From positions 4,402,001 to 4,466,000 of the forward strand of contig JAEILZ010000003.1 in NCBI GenBank assembly GCA_018873225.1: 64,000 nt of DNA. The letters run 5' to 3'. Shown one piece after another: positions 32,878-43,394 of this stretch. The position numbers and the translations under genes were made by a program. Under the pieces are notes generated by a model. The model ran no database searches. It saw only the letters and a list, made by a program, of their open reading frames with translations, and was not told the DNA's origin. Within the stretch, counting starts at the first letter, position 1, and each line of letters starts with the position of its first letter. The DNA comes from [Phialemoniopsis] sp. UDSM-2020. Lineage: Eukaryota > Ascomycota > Sordariomycetes > Thyridiales > Thyridiaceae.

Positions 32878-33577
32878 GTTGAAGTAATGGGCGATTGTGG
32901 CACTCTAGATGGTTGCGGCGTCAAACGCGACAGTGTGACGACTGTTGGTTCTGAGAGGGCTACTGTCGGGCGAATTTGAGTCGATGCTGCAGGAGTCTTC
33001 TGTAAACAAGTCATTGTTGCTCTTAAATAATATTTCAGACAATGAGGAGTTGTGGTGAAAGCATTGAAAAAACAACAAAGGACGACAATGTTGTCCCTGC
33101 TTGTCTATAGTAAGACAAAGAATCGTAGGTCTTGAACTTGAAGAACAAAGCAGCTTGTACCCATACAACGGAGCGAAAAAAGGGTTGACATACTTGTCTC
33201 TTATTTTCTTAGGCCAATAAACTACGCACAGTTCTCAGCCAGGTTGTGATCCGAGGAAACAAAGCATCAATGCCAATGAGAACGGGTGGGGAAGCCAGTT
33301 TTGTATGTTCCAGCACTAGTCTGGAGTCGAGCAATCGCAAAAGCTGACCTAATGATGAAATAGCACTGTTACATGAGGCATGATGCAAGGCATATTGCGT
33401 ACGAAACCATCAATTGAGTTACTGGCATGATAAGAGATACCCGAGTAGTCAAATTTTCCCTCAATCAACTTCGCCATACCTTCCTCATCGGTAGACCGAA
33501 TTTAAAATAGCAGAACCAAGGCTCTATTTGACAAGTCTTAATTACAAGTTGACCGCTATGGTAATGTAGAATGACCA
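32878..33577. other. intergenic within membrane-protein island
   Basis: 700 bp of AT-richer sequence between two small membrane-protein genes, presumably the promoter of the gene at 32488-32877. No coding frame of note. Confidence 0.35.
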
Positions 33578-34030
33578 TCAAAGAAGGCCGTTCCACGCCC
33601 TGAAGCACTTCCTTCCTTCATCCTCCCAATCAGGTTCTATGTTCTCGAAGTGTCGTCGAGCCCATTCCCGCTGCCCCCGGAGAATAAGCCAGCGGACATA
33701 AAGTATCAAAAGCCCAGCCAATTCCCAACTCAAAATCAATGGGAGGAAAGCCAAGTACCGGACAATCTGCATTGTGGTCTGGACTGAGGGATCTTCCATA
33801 GCTCGAACGTGCTCGAACAGGATACGCGTGCCGCGTACGGCGATGACGATGGCGACCATCAGGTTGGTGAGAGAAACCATAGAAAAGACAACCGCTGCAG
33901 TGCCGTGAGAGAAGAACCGAGAGACATTATGCTTGGCAAGGATACATATGCCGACGTTGACAGTGTCGATCAAAAGCAATCGGATCACCTCTATTATTCG
34001 AGCCCAGGAAGTTTCGTCGTTAACAGGCAT
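33578..34030 (-). CDS. small membrane protein, paralogue 1 of tandem pair
   Basis: 150 aa. Three hydrophobic segments (about 12-32, 45-67 and 88-116) are separated by short charged loops; the C-terminus is acidic then basic (NIEPDWEDEGRKCFRAWNGLL). It aligns over its whole length with the neighbour at 34715-35131. Shared features are the start MP-x-x-D, RFFS-x-x-T after helix 1, VRAMEDPSVQT against IRSMERPFIQT between helices 2 and 3, and the tail E-x-RKC-x-RA-x-N-x-LL then stop. The frame is also open upstream through a plausible intron (donor GTAAGA near 34185, branch GCTAAT, acceptor CTTCAG near 34110), so a longer N-terminus is possible. No known family recognised. Confidence 0.65.
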   Translation of the reverse strand: MPVNDETSWARIIEVIRLLLIDTVNVGICILAKHNVSRFFSHGTAAVVFSMVSLTNLMVAIVIAVRGTRILFEHVRAMEDPSVQTTMQIVRYLAFLPLILSWELAGLLILYVRWLILRGQREWARRHFENIEPDWEDEGRKCFRAWNGLL

Positions 34031-34714
34031 AGTGCTGTTCTGAATACAGGATGTCGAAAGAATGGTGACTGTATAGGAAGGGAATGCTCTGAGAGATGGC
34101 CGAAAAGATACTGAAGACGATTAGCAATTTCGAGCTACGAACGCGAATGGGCCTCGTTCTTACTTCTTGCTCGACCAAAAGACGTTTTCTGGCGGTCGCG
34201 ACTGTTCCGAGATTCGAAAGAGTGGAAAACGCCACTGGCTTGATGACGGTCTTCGAGAAGGTTGTTAAGTGGAATTTGTTCATCTATGGGAAGACTGCGA
34301 ATCGAAAAAACCATTAGAATGGAAATGAGGTTGAGAGAAACTCTTTTTTCAAACTTCAATTTCTTTCTCACTTTTGACTCACCACCAAAAAGAAAGAAAA
34401 TAAGCGGATGGAGGCTCATGGTTCCCAAGGTACTGGGAAAGTCAATCGCCTTATCGCGATAGTGTTCCAGTATTGAATACCATCATACTGTTTCTTCTTG
34501 AACACGGATATAGTGTTCATTGTGTCTCTGATAGTGTCATGAAAAGGAAGGGTACGAACTCGCCTCCATCGTGGAAGCTGAGCTCAAGATCATCAAATAA
34601 CATTGTCCCAACCGCCCAGCCAGTAATGATGTATGGTGTGAGTGAAAAGGAGAACAATATCTCCAGTACCGAGACTTTGCCATGAACCGACCGTTCTAGT
34701 CATGTTATTGCCCC
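34031..34714. other. 5' region of paralogue 1 (probable leader exon and intron)
   Basis: Contains a likely 53-nt minus-strand intron near 34110-34185. An upstream exon segment shares TCAAG-CAGTGG-GTTTTCCAC with the corresponding leader of paralogue 2, so the duplication included the promoter/leader. No other gene seen. Confidence 0.4.
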
Positions 34715-35131
34715 TCAAAGAAGAATGTTCCGGGCTCTCAGGCACTTCCTAATTTCCTCACCCAAGTCGAAATCCATATTGTCCCAGCGGTGCAACAAAG
34801 CCTGCTCCGACCAACGCAACAACAACAAAGCCAAAACAAATAGAAGCTGGGGTATCACAAGGATGTCGTGTATCAAAGTCTGAATGAAAGGCCGCTCCAT
34901 AGACCGAATGTTGTCGATGCAGAGACAGACGATGCATGCAACAACGAGCCCCATGATCGTCAGCGTTGCGAAGTAAACAATTGAGAGGATGGTTTGCGTA
35001 GTGTCGGGAGAGAAGAAGCGGGGGACAAGGTATTCGGCCAAGACCTTGGTTCCAGTGCACATCGTCTCGATCAACAATAGGAGGATTGCAGACCTCAGCC
35101 GCTTCTCGGACGCATTATCGTCGGCAGGCAT
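34715..35131 (-). CDS. small membrane protein, paralogue 2 of tandem pair
   Basis: 138 aa, start fixed by an in-frame TGA four codons upstream of the ATG at 35131. Three hydrophobic segments (about 12-34, 46-71 and 88-107) and a charged tail DFDLGEEIRKCLRARNILL mirror the neighbour at 33578. The upstream sequence contains the same acceptor context (GCTAACTGTCGTCAG) and two donors (GTAAGT near 35236 and 35250), indicating a spliced 5'UTR. It is shorter than paralogue 1 by a deletion just after helix 3. No family recognised. The conserved loop and tail indicate function rather than decay. Confidence 0.68.
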   Translation of the reverse strand: MPADDNASEKRLRSAILLLLIETMCTGTKVLAEYLVPRFFSPDTTQTILSIVYFATLTIMGLVVACIVCLCIDNIRSMERPFIQTLIHDILVIPQLLFVLALLLLRWSEQALLHRWDNMDFDLGEEIRKCLRARNILL

Positions 35132-35556
35132 CGTGCTATTTCAAAGTCGCAATCTACGATAGCTGTTCAGCAAGGCTGACGACAGTTAGCAAAGCCGGAC
35201 CACAAGTGTGATGCTGTTAAGTTGAATCAACTTACCTAATTGTCAGACTTACGTGGAAAACACCACTGTCTTGAAAACTCTTCTGATAGTTGTGGTTGTC
35301 TGAAGGAACCTCCCAAATTGATGAGAAGATCAAGAAACCCAACGTCGATTCGTTGAGGAGAAGCAACAATCGAGTATTTGAAGGCACTGAAGCTGGACAT
35401 GAAGACTGCGAGACAGAGAGCCTTTATTCACCTGTCTCCCGTCCTGACTGCAATTCACTGCATGGCTCAGTAGTGAAGGACCATAACTCAATCCCCAACT
35501 TGAATTCACTTGAAGGACAGCAACTCGAGCTTGGACATGAAGACAAGGAATCTTCA
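35132..35556. other. leader region of paralogue 2 and a plus-strand repeat-bearing open frame
   Basis: Holds the spliced leader of paralogue 2. On the plus strand 35290-35613 is open for 107 codons without any ATG. It contains an imperfect in-frame repeat (TGGACATGAAGAC at 35394 and 35532; peptide G-H-E-D both times). It could be an exon of an unseen gene or chance. Confidence 0.3.
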
Positions 35557-36036
35557 CTACTCTTCAAAAAGCAAGAAACATCCCCTGCCGCAGCCGGTCT
35601 TTCCGTTCAATGAATAGGTATAGACATGCCTCAAGCGTCGCCGAACCGACCACAATGAAAGCTCCACAAGGTACCATGAGTAGGTTATTATGTACCACAT
35701 GTAACGGACCAGATACCATGCATATAGAGTCGCCCACCAAGTGTAAATAGCGATCCATTGGGATGTTGCTGAATATCGAAGTCTCCACTGAATATGAGCC
35801 ATAGTGTATGTAAAATCGTCTTGTACTGTATGTCGACATTGAGGATCAAGCTTTTGTAGAAGTTTGATGGGGCGTATCAACATGCTGCTGGAGTGGACTG
35901 CCGCTTGTGTCATCTTGGGGTATTGATGGACAAAGGCAACAGGAATAGCATGCTGAAGGAAGAAAAGATATTTGAGAAGAAGTACAGTAGTAGCAGCAAG
36001 GTATTGAAGAGTAGACAAGAAGCTTGTAGACTGCAT
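35557..36036 (-). CDS. small membrane protein with Tyr-x-Trp heptad helix, unknown family
   Basis: 159 aa with a good ATG at 36036. An N-terminal hydrophobic helix (about 10-36) is followed by a polar segment, then an aromatic stretch (about 95-135). There Tyr-x-Trp recurs exactly every seven residues four times (YTW, YAW, YMW, YSW), with a further Trp eight residues on. A basic segment (SVRRRLRHVYTYS) and a short tail ending CFLLFEE follow. Aromatics spaced by seven on one helical face would form a continuous Trp/Tyr ridge in a membrane helix. I know no family with this. It lies last in the same-strand cluster of small membrane-protein genes. The C-terminus could continue through an unseen intron. 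Confidence 0.6.
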   Translation of the reverse strand: MQSTSFLSTLQYLAATTVLLLKYLFFLQHAIPVAFVHQYPKMTQAAVHSSSMLIRPIKLLQKLDPQCRHTVQDDFTYTMAHIQWRLRYSATSQWIAIYTWWATLYAWYLVRYMWYIITYSWYLVELSLWSVRRRLRHVYTYSLNGKTGCGRGCFLLFEE

Positions 36037-38433
36037 AGTAGTGGCGGGTATGGTGGTGTGTTGACGTTTGGGGTTCTTGTTGATTGACTACCCAAGCCTA
36101 ATACTTGACAACATGATTTAGCTTTGATGACGGACTTCATCTCAAAGCTCAAGTAGTCTTATTGGATTGGCGTAGCTTAAATAATGTTTGATTGATGGTT
36201 GCCTATATAGTCGGTAAAGAAAAGTATCTGAAAAGCCGGTTGCCTTGGCATGAGTGCCCTTTGCCCAGATATGGTGTTACAAAGTGGATGAAACGTTCAG
36301 GATAAAAACACTGTACTATCGAAGGCATCATCAAACGTTTTGAATTGCTTCTGGAGATGTAAGAGAAAGAGTGTCATAGTTGAAGATCTGTGATGTTTGT
36401 TATTGAGGTGGAATGGTCTTAGTCAACGGCGGAATTGGCATTCCTATTTTCAGCGAGTGTTTTTAGATTGAGTGGTCCGGGGTAATATTTGACGCTACGC
36501 CCTGTCAACTCGACATGCCAGGCCACGGGGACCACCTGTCGCAACCATTGGCTGCGCGCGCAGCAAGGACCGCCGTTTCATCGAGCCGCCTGGGAGGGAC
36601 TTGGGAGGTACATTGGAGTGAATTGGGATCAATAGGGTGCGGCATGCGGGTACTTATTGAATTGAATTGCTGATCCATTGCGATTGTCGATCTGCAATTG
36701 GTTATGTGTTGCTTTCTCTGGTGAGATCGCTTTAGCAGGTCAATGATGCAACTCTCCTTACTAGGCAGTGAAATAGGAAACAGTGATCAAAGACCACAAC
36801 TGTGTTTGTTGATTGCGGTGATATGGGTGACAGTTCTTTCAAGCCGCTTGATGAGCTGTCATTGCGTCGTTGAAGGATCACAGGCCTTGCTCTGTCTAAG
36901 ACAGCAAGGCAGCACGGCTTGCGGATCCTGCCCAAGCAAGCGAGCTAGAATGTTGGTTCGCAATGAGACAAACGCCTCCTAGGGCTCCACGAATTAGGTA
37001 GCTACGCAATACTGGAGCAGTTCCGATGAATCGTCTGATCTTCGCCCGGACGGAGCACTCACCGCGCGCCCGGCACAGCCCATGTATCGGTCTCGGGATC
37101 AAGCTTGACCAGGCCCGGCCCGGTTCGCAGTCACTAATTCGAACGATCGGAGTTGCTCGCAACCCCGACGCAGCGGATGGCTCACTTTGATCGCAGGCGG
37201 AAACAGGCAAGGATGGAGAAAACGGCCTGCTCGGCACACCGGCAAGACTCGTGATGTCAGCCAACGCGGCGCGGGTGGATCGGAACAGCACCTTCAAGCT
37301 TCGCCAAGCTTGCTGGCTCGAGCTTCAACGCTCACAGACACGAAGAAGAGTAGGCGCTTGTTCCCCTTCAAAGTATCGACGCTCGTGCTTCCGAGGCATG
37401 GCCCGTCTGCAGCCTCCTGCGGCGGTGCGTGATCATAGATAGTCAAACGTCGTACGTGTCGCATGCATGCACCGCCCTTCCTGTTACGTGCTGCCTGTCG
37501 TCAGACTCGAGTAGTAATTTTGACGTCGCCCAAGATGCTAGCGACGGCAGCTTCAGGGCAATGATCAGCAAGAAGCTGCCCGCAATTCGCACCAGGATCC
37601 CAGCCTGCGAATAAGCGAGAAATACGGGGGGGTTTTCCAGGCACCACCACCACCCACTCCCGGCTGGGTCGGCGGCGCGGCGTTTACCACAGGGCCAATC
37701 TTGACGGTTCTAGCGCCGTTGAGCTCCTCGCGTGGGACCCCAACATCGCCAAAATGACGTAGACTCGACGAACCTGTCAAACGGCGCCAGCCTGTCAGCT
37801 TCTTGCGCGCGCTCCTCGCTGTGGCTGTTTTGGGATTCGATGGTAGGGATGCAGAAGAGCTACGTAAACACTCTGATACCGATCTGGTAATCTAGCATCA
37901 TCCCATCCCATCCTATCCTGTCCACATCATCCCATCAATACTACCCTGCAGTAGACCGAGGCAACAGGCCCGCGCCCCTGACTGGGGAGGCAATGAGGGG
38001 GAAGAAATCGGCGATATCTGCTACCAGAAGATAGGACAGGGTGTTCGTCACACCTGCAGGGAATCAGAACATGCCCATATGACCATACATTTGAAGTGAA
38101 TTTCTTCTTCTATGTCGCACAAACTTCGTCGACTTACTCGGATTCCTCGTTTCTATCTTCCTAGTAGCTCAAGCTAAGGTAGCTCGTCCCAGCTCTTATC
38201 AAACTTTAGCGTCATAACTTCCCGAGCCGCATACCTTTACGGGGGGAAACAGGACCCTCACTCTTAACACGTCCTACTAATTTTCATCCCGTCTTTCCTT
38301 TCCAGCTCCTTATTTCCTTCCCTGAGGCGGTTCGTTTCTCAGCTCTCAGACATTTTGCGAACCGCTTGTTCATTTGTTTCTGGAAGCTCGGCCGCACTGT
38401 CGCTATTAGCTGCATGAACGGGTGAGAGGCAGA
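36037..38433. other. intergenic between membrane-protein island and acyltransferase gene
   Basis: 2.4 kb. The left part is AT-richer like the island; base composition returns to GC-rich from about 37.0 kb. Around 37896-37940 there are CATCC-type short repeats. The right end is the acyltransferase promoter and 5'UTR. No gene recognised. Confidence 0.4.
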
Positions 38434-40282
38434 ATGGCCACCGCCGTCGACCCCCTCCCCAACGGCGTGCACGATCACATCCTCCGCCCCCGACCCAGGA
38501 AACCGGTGCACTCACAGCTGTCACAGCTGAGCAATGCATCCTCAGAGGGACCCGTAGACGGCATCGCCACCGGTGCAACGAGGTAAGTACACATGGCAGC
38601 CTCTATTGCGCCCCTTCCCGTTCTTCAAGGCAATCCGAGATCGCAAACAGAGACTGACCACCTTCGCCACCAAACACAGCGGCCGCTCGACGCCCGTCCC
38701 CAGCGATGCCCTCCCCTCCGTCAAGTCGCTCTCCTCGGCCCGCAAGCAGGTCCGCGCCGAGCAGCGCCGCCGCATCTTCCCCACCATCGAGTTCGCCAGC
38801 CGCAAGTCGCACTTCGACCCGGAGTCCGACTACCGCGACTTCCACGGCTTCTTCAACCTCTTCTGGATCGGCCTCGCCATCATGGGCATCACCACCATGC
38901 TGCGCAACTGGAAGGATACCGGGTACCCCTTGCGCGTCCAGATCTGGTCCCTGTTCACCGTCAAGCTGTGGCACCTCGCCCTCGCCGACTTCTTCATGGT
39001 CGCCTCGACCGCCGTCTCCTTGGCCTTACACGGCCTGTCGCGGCGCGCCGGGCCGGACAGCTTCATGACGTGGAATAGAGGCGGGATAGCCCTGCAGAGC
39101 ATCTACCAGTGCCTCTGGCTCGGCCTCTTCGTCGCCCTGCCCTTCGCTCTCAGCTGGACGTGGACGTCGCAGGTCTTTTTCTTACTGCACTCGATGGTCC
39201 TGCTCATGAAGATGCACTCTTGGGCCTTTTACAACGGGCACCTATCAGAAACGGAGAAACGCCTGCGCGCCCTCGACGACCCCTCGACGGCCTCCAAGGC
39301 CCCCGCCTACCTCTACCCGACGCCCGAGAACCCAGAGGGCAGCTCGCCGGACCCGGCCCGCCCGGAGGCCAACGGCAAGGCCGACGAGACCGCCGAGGAC
39401 AGCGAGGAGGACGACGAGGTCGCCCAGCTGCGCGAGGACCTGGCGCGCGAGCTGACGAGCCCCATCGGCAACATCACCTACCCGCGCAACCTGACCTGGC
39501 GCAACTACGTCGACTACCTGCTCTGCCCGACGCTGTGCTACGAGCTCGAGTACCCGCGCACCGACAAGATCGACTGGCAGTCGCTCATCGCCAAGAGCAT
39601 CGCCGTCTTCGGCTGCATCTTTTTGCTCACCGTCATCAGCGAGGAGTTCATCCTGCCCGTCCTGGCCGAATCGTCGGCGCGCCTCGACGCCGTCTCCCTG
39701 TCGGCGGCGCACCCGGCGCTCGAGAAGCTGCTCGTGCTCGCCGAGACGATCTCGTGGCTGCTCTTCCCCTTCATGCTGACCTTTTTGCTCGTCTTCCTCG
39801 TCATCTTCGAGTACGTCCTCGGCGCCTGCGCCGAGATGACGCGCTTCGCCGACCGCCACTTTTACAGCGACTGGTGGAACAGCACCGACTGGATGGAGTT
39901 TAGTCGGGAGTGGAACGTCCCCGTGTATTCTTTCCTCCGGAGGCACGTCTACAGCGCCTCGCGTCCCCACGTCGGCAAGTCGCAGGCCATGATCTTTACG
40001 TTCCTGATCAGCGCCGTGGGCCACGAAATCGTCATGGCGTGCATCACCAAGAAGCTCCGGGGTTACGGGTTCGTGTGCCAGATGCTGCAGCTGCCGATTG
40101 TGATGCTGCAGAGGACCAAGTGGGTGCGGGGCAAGAAGACGTTGAACAATGTTTGTTTCTGGTGCTCTATGATTTTGGGGCTGAGTTTGGTATGTTGTTC
40201 CTCTCCTCTCCGTGTGCTGGGTCCGTATCGGGATTTGACTAATCATTGTGAACAGATCTGCTCGCTGTACGTGCTCGTATAG
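38434..40282 (+). CDS. sterol O-acyltransferase / diacylglycerol acyltransferase (ARE/DGAT1, MBOAT)
   Basis: Three exons (38434-38582, 38680-40189, 40256-40282) give 561 aa. A cytosolic N-terminus is followed by multiple membrane helices. Family motifs are LLMKMHSWAFYNGHLSE, the fatty-acyl-CoA motif FYSDWWN with TDWMEFSREWNVPVYSFLRR, and the catalytic histidine in ISAVGHEIVMAC. An acidic low-complexity loop (about 240-285) sits before the membrane core. These are diagnostic of the ACAT/DGAT1 branch of MBOAT enzymes, ER proteins that esterify sterols or diacylglycerol for lipid droplets. The loop sequence and MKMHS motif favour the sterol (ARE2-like) side, but I cannot separate it firmly from DGAT1. 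The last exon encodes only eight residues. Confidence 0.92.
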
Positions 40283-41699
40283 ACATATAACCATGGTGCT
40301 AGGATGGAGCGGTGGTAAGCCACCGACCTCTGAGAGGGAAGACTCGTGGAAAGGCATGAGGCCGGTCACAATGACAAGAGTCACTGTCGACTTAGAAGAG
40401 GAGGAAAGCATGAAGACCAAGATACCCCAACACGAACAGACTTGGGAGACAAGTCCGTTTCTCTACACATATACCGATTTTCAGACACAAGACTACATAG
40501 CATTGCCATTATCATTCAATACATCTAGCTCATTGAGCATGTCCTCGGCATGGGACACTGCTTGTATTTGTACGTTAAACGTAAAGACTACATCTATTCA
40601 TCGCATGCTACTTGTAGTGGCAATTCTTGACTTTTGTGTGTTCTCTGGGCTCTCATCTTTATCTACGCTTGACGTTGAGATTCGAACAGTCTTCAATAAT
40701 ACGTTGGTACAAGTTGGTACTTGTGAGTAGAGTGTGCCAAGTGTATGATGTACACAGACATGCAAATTCCAAAGTACAAAAGTCACATTGCATGCAACGC
40801 GCTCAAGTGATATGTACGTAGTAATGATGTTCATATTTCATAGTATTCATCAAAGTAAATGCCATGTTTCTCGTATAAAGATTCTCCAAAGCTATGCCCT
40901 CCGCACAGAGATGAGCCAAAACTCGAGAAAATCCAAGATGATGTTTGTGATGATAATGGTTGTTCATGATATCCTTCGTCAAAAAAAGTTGAGACACGCG
41001 GAGAAAAGACAAGACAAACCGTAAACCAAAAAAGACGAGCATCATACTCCCAAAGGTTGGGCACCACCCAAAAAAAAAGAGACGCCGAGGTGATGATTCC
41101 CGTATTCCTCCCAATGATTCAAAAGACAAATAGATCCCTTACCATGGACCGCCCTCCCATTCCCATGCCGCCGGCAGAACTTTGTTGCCCACAACTGTGC
41201 CCTTGTCGTTCTGTTTCTGTTCTGGGTTATGTATATGATATAGGTATATGTAATGTGTTTGTAATAGTGATATAATGATGATGATGAGAGCTTAGAAAAT
41301 GTCATGATGGCCGTTAAAAAAAGAACACGCGAACTGGTCTATCCCCCCTGAGGGATGCCGTTCTATCAATACAACAACAAACAACCTGCCCGGCATGGCC
41401 TGGTCTGTGCTTATTCGTCCGCTCTTCCTCGGCTCGACTTCGCATGAGTCTGCGGGACTTGGACTGCTTCGCCGCAGAGCCTTCTCGGCTCGGTTCTCGC
41501 GGGACTTGGCAGGCCTTTGAGGCACAGAGCCTCACGCCTGACTCTCTCCTGCTCCGTCAGCAAGCGGCAAGACGATCTCTACGCAGAACTATCAAATTCC
41601 GCGGATCACGTTCTAAAGCCTCATATTGCTGGTAAGAAGGCCAGGAAGTCGAAGTCCTTCGCTCAACAAGTCGTCTACTCTCTCAGCCAAGTATTTCAC
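40283..41699. other. convergent 3' region, acyltransferase / J-protein
   Basis: 1.4 kb between facing stop codons, AT-richer than the flanking genes. Only short frames on both strands; nothing recognised. Confidence 0.4.
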
Positions 41700-43394
41700 T
41701 CAGTACGCGTACGCGCTAGGGTATTTGCTCTGAATGACGTCGTCCTGAGTGTAGTACTTGCCCTGGTAGACGTGTTCGTAACCCTGCGCCATCTTGACCT
41801 TGTCGAACCCGCTCGCCGAGCGCGAGGGCGTGTAGTACATCTCCTCGACGGGTACGTAGCGGCTCGAGCCTGCGCGCCGGCTCCCGTACTCGTCGCGGTC
41901 GATCGTGTAGACCTTTTGCGACGACGAGCCACCGCGGCGCGGCTCGGGACGTATCTCGCGGACCACATCGTACTCGTAGCTGTCGCGCCTCGGCCGCCGG
42001 CTGTCAGACGAGTGCTTCGAGTAGTGGCGCGACTCCGGCGCCGGGGCGGCGGGCACCTCGGGCGGAGAGAGGCGCTCGGTGGGCATGGTCTGCGCGCGGC
42101 TGAGCATGGGCGGGCCGCGCGGCGAAGATGTTGATGACTTGGGCATGGCCATAGTCTGAGCTTTTGCCAGGGGCGGCGCCCGGAAAGAGCGCGACCCACC
42201 GCGCGGCTCATCGTCTTCGTCCGTCTCCTCCTCGACCGTGGCCGTGAATTTCTTCTCATCCTGCGAGGGCCTTCGGCTCCGAGGCGGGTCGGTTGCGGCT
42301 CGCTTGAAAGCAACTTCCGGGTTCGGGTACTGAGGGCTGAAGGAGACGTCTGGTGCGGCATATGGCGAGGGGGCAGACTTGCTGCCTTTCCTGCGTGCAG
42401 CCATCATATAGTCTGCAGCCTTGGCCATGTCGAACTCCATCTTCTCCTCGGGCTGTACATCGGCCAGGCGCGCCTTGCGCGACGACTTCTCGCGGCTCGG
42501 CGTGTCCGAGTGCTTCTTGCTGCTCGACGAAGACTTCTTCTTCATGAAGGCCCGCACCTCCTCGTCCGACTCGTCGTGGTGTTCGACGTACGCCGGTTTC
42601 TTGACGGTCCGGTACTTCTCCTGAGCATCGACACGGCGTTGCTTATCGCGCTCCTTCTCACGGGCCCTCTCGGCCTCCTTCTTCATGCGCTTCTGCTCGG
42701 CCCGGATCTCCCTCTCGCGAGCCTCGAGCTCTAGGGCCTTCTCGCGCCTGTCGCGCTTCTCCCTCTCCTTCTCCCGCTCTCGGGCATCCCGAGCATCGCG
42801 CTCGGCCCGCCGCTTATCTCGATCTCGTTCCCGCTCTCGATCCTCGTCTGCGGCTCTCCGGCGTTCCTCGTCCCGCCTCAATGGCTTCTCGTAGCTTGCC
42901 GTGCGCCGCGCTTTGCGGTCCTCCTCGTAGACCGGTTTTGACGACCGGGTCGGAATTTCACGTTCCCATGATGACGAGAACTGCGGGCTGCTGTGTTGGT
43001 ACGGAGAATATGGCGAGGCGCCGGGAGGCGGGCCGGGCTTGAAAGACGGTGGGGGGTCGGTTGTCCTGACGTTGACGTTGGCGTAGTAGTTCTTGGGTGC
43101 CGGCCTCGTGGTCGACGGGTGGGGACTGCTCATGTATGCCTCGTCGCGAATCTTCTTTATCCTCTTCTCGTCATCGTACTCCTTGCGCTTGGTGTCGTTG
43201 CTGAGGATCTCCCAGGCCTGCTGTACGCGCTGAAACTCTTCCTCCTTGACAGCCTTCTCCTCCTTGCCGAGGTTGGGAAACTTGTCGGGGTGGCAGGAGA
43301 GCACGAGCTTGCGGTAGGTGGTCTTGATCTCCTTGAGATCGGCATCTTCCCTGACGCCGAGGGCTTTATACGGATCCGGCGGTAAGGGACCCAT
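41700..43394 (-). CDS. J-domain (DnaJ) protein with long charged C-terminus
   Basis: Single exon, 564 aa. The J domain spans about 6-75: DPYKALGVREDADLKEIKTT, YRKLVLSCHPDKFPNL with the HPD tripeptide at 35-37, and FQRVQQAWEILSNDTKRKEYD. It is followed by a Pro/Ser-rich linker and a strongly charged Arg/Glu/Lys helical region (about 165-290). The Ser/Arg/Pro-rich disordered tail ends YPSAYAY. There is no zinc-finger or substrate-binding domain, so it is a type C (DNAJC) Hsp70 co-chaperone; the charged tail suggests a nuclear role. No specific orthologue is assigned. Confidence 0.9.
   Translation of the reverse strand: MGPLPPDPYKALGVREDADLKEIKTTYRKLVLSCHPDKFPNLGKEEKAVKEEEFQRVQQAWEILSNDTKRKEYDDEKRIKKIRDEAYMSSPHPSTTRPAPKNYYANVNVRTTDPPPSFKPGPPPGASPYSPYQHSSPQFSSSWEREIPTRSSKPVYEEDRKARRTASYEKPLRRDEERRRAADEDRERERDRDKRRAERDARDAREREKEREKRDRREKALELEAREREIRAEQKRMKKEAERAREKERDKQRRVDAQEKYRTVKKPAYVEHHDESDEEVRAFMKKKSSSSSKKHSDTPSREKSSRKARLADVQPEEKMEFDMAKAADYMMAARRKGSKSAPSPYAAPDVSFSPQYPNPEVAFKRAATDPPRSRRPSQDEKKFTATVEEETDEDDEPRGGSRSFRAPPLAKAQTMAMPKSSTSSPRGPPMLSRAQTMPTERLSPPEVPAAPAPESRHYSKHSSDSRRPRRDSYEYDVVREIRPEPRRGGSSSQKVYTIDRDEYGSRRAGSSRYVPVEEMYYTPSRSASGFDKVKMAQGYEHVYQGKYYTQDDVIQSKYPSAYAY

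Noticed and set aside
32000..36500. RIP-mutated repeat as explanation for the AT-richer island
   Set aside because: GC drops only moderately, open frames are intact, and the two paralogues keep conserved motifs; strong C-to-T decay is not evident.
38593..40420. Long alternative frames overlapping the acyltransferase and similar shadows at 24.6-25.7 kb and 58.4-59.5 kb
   Set aside because: Compositionally biased shadows of GC-rich exons without domains.
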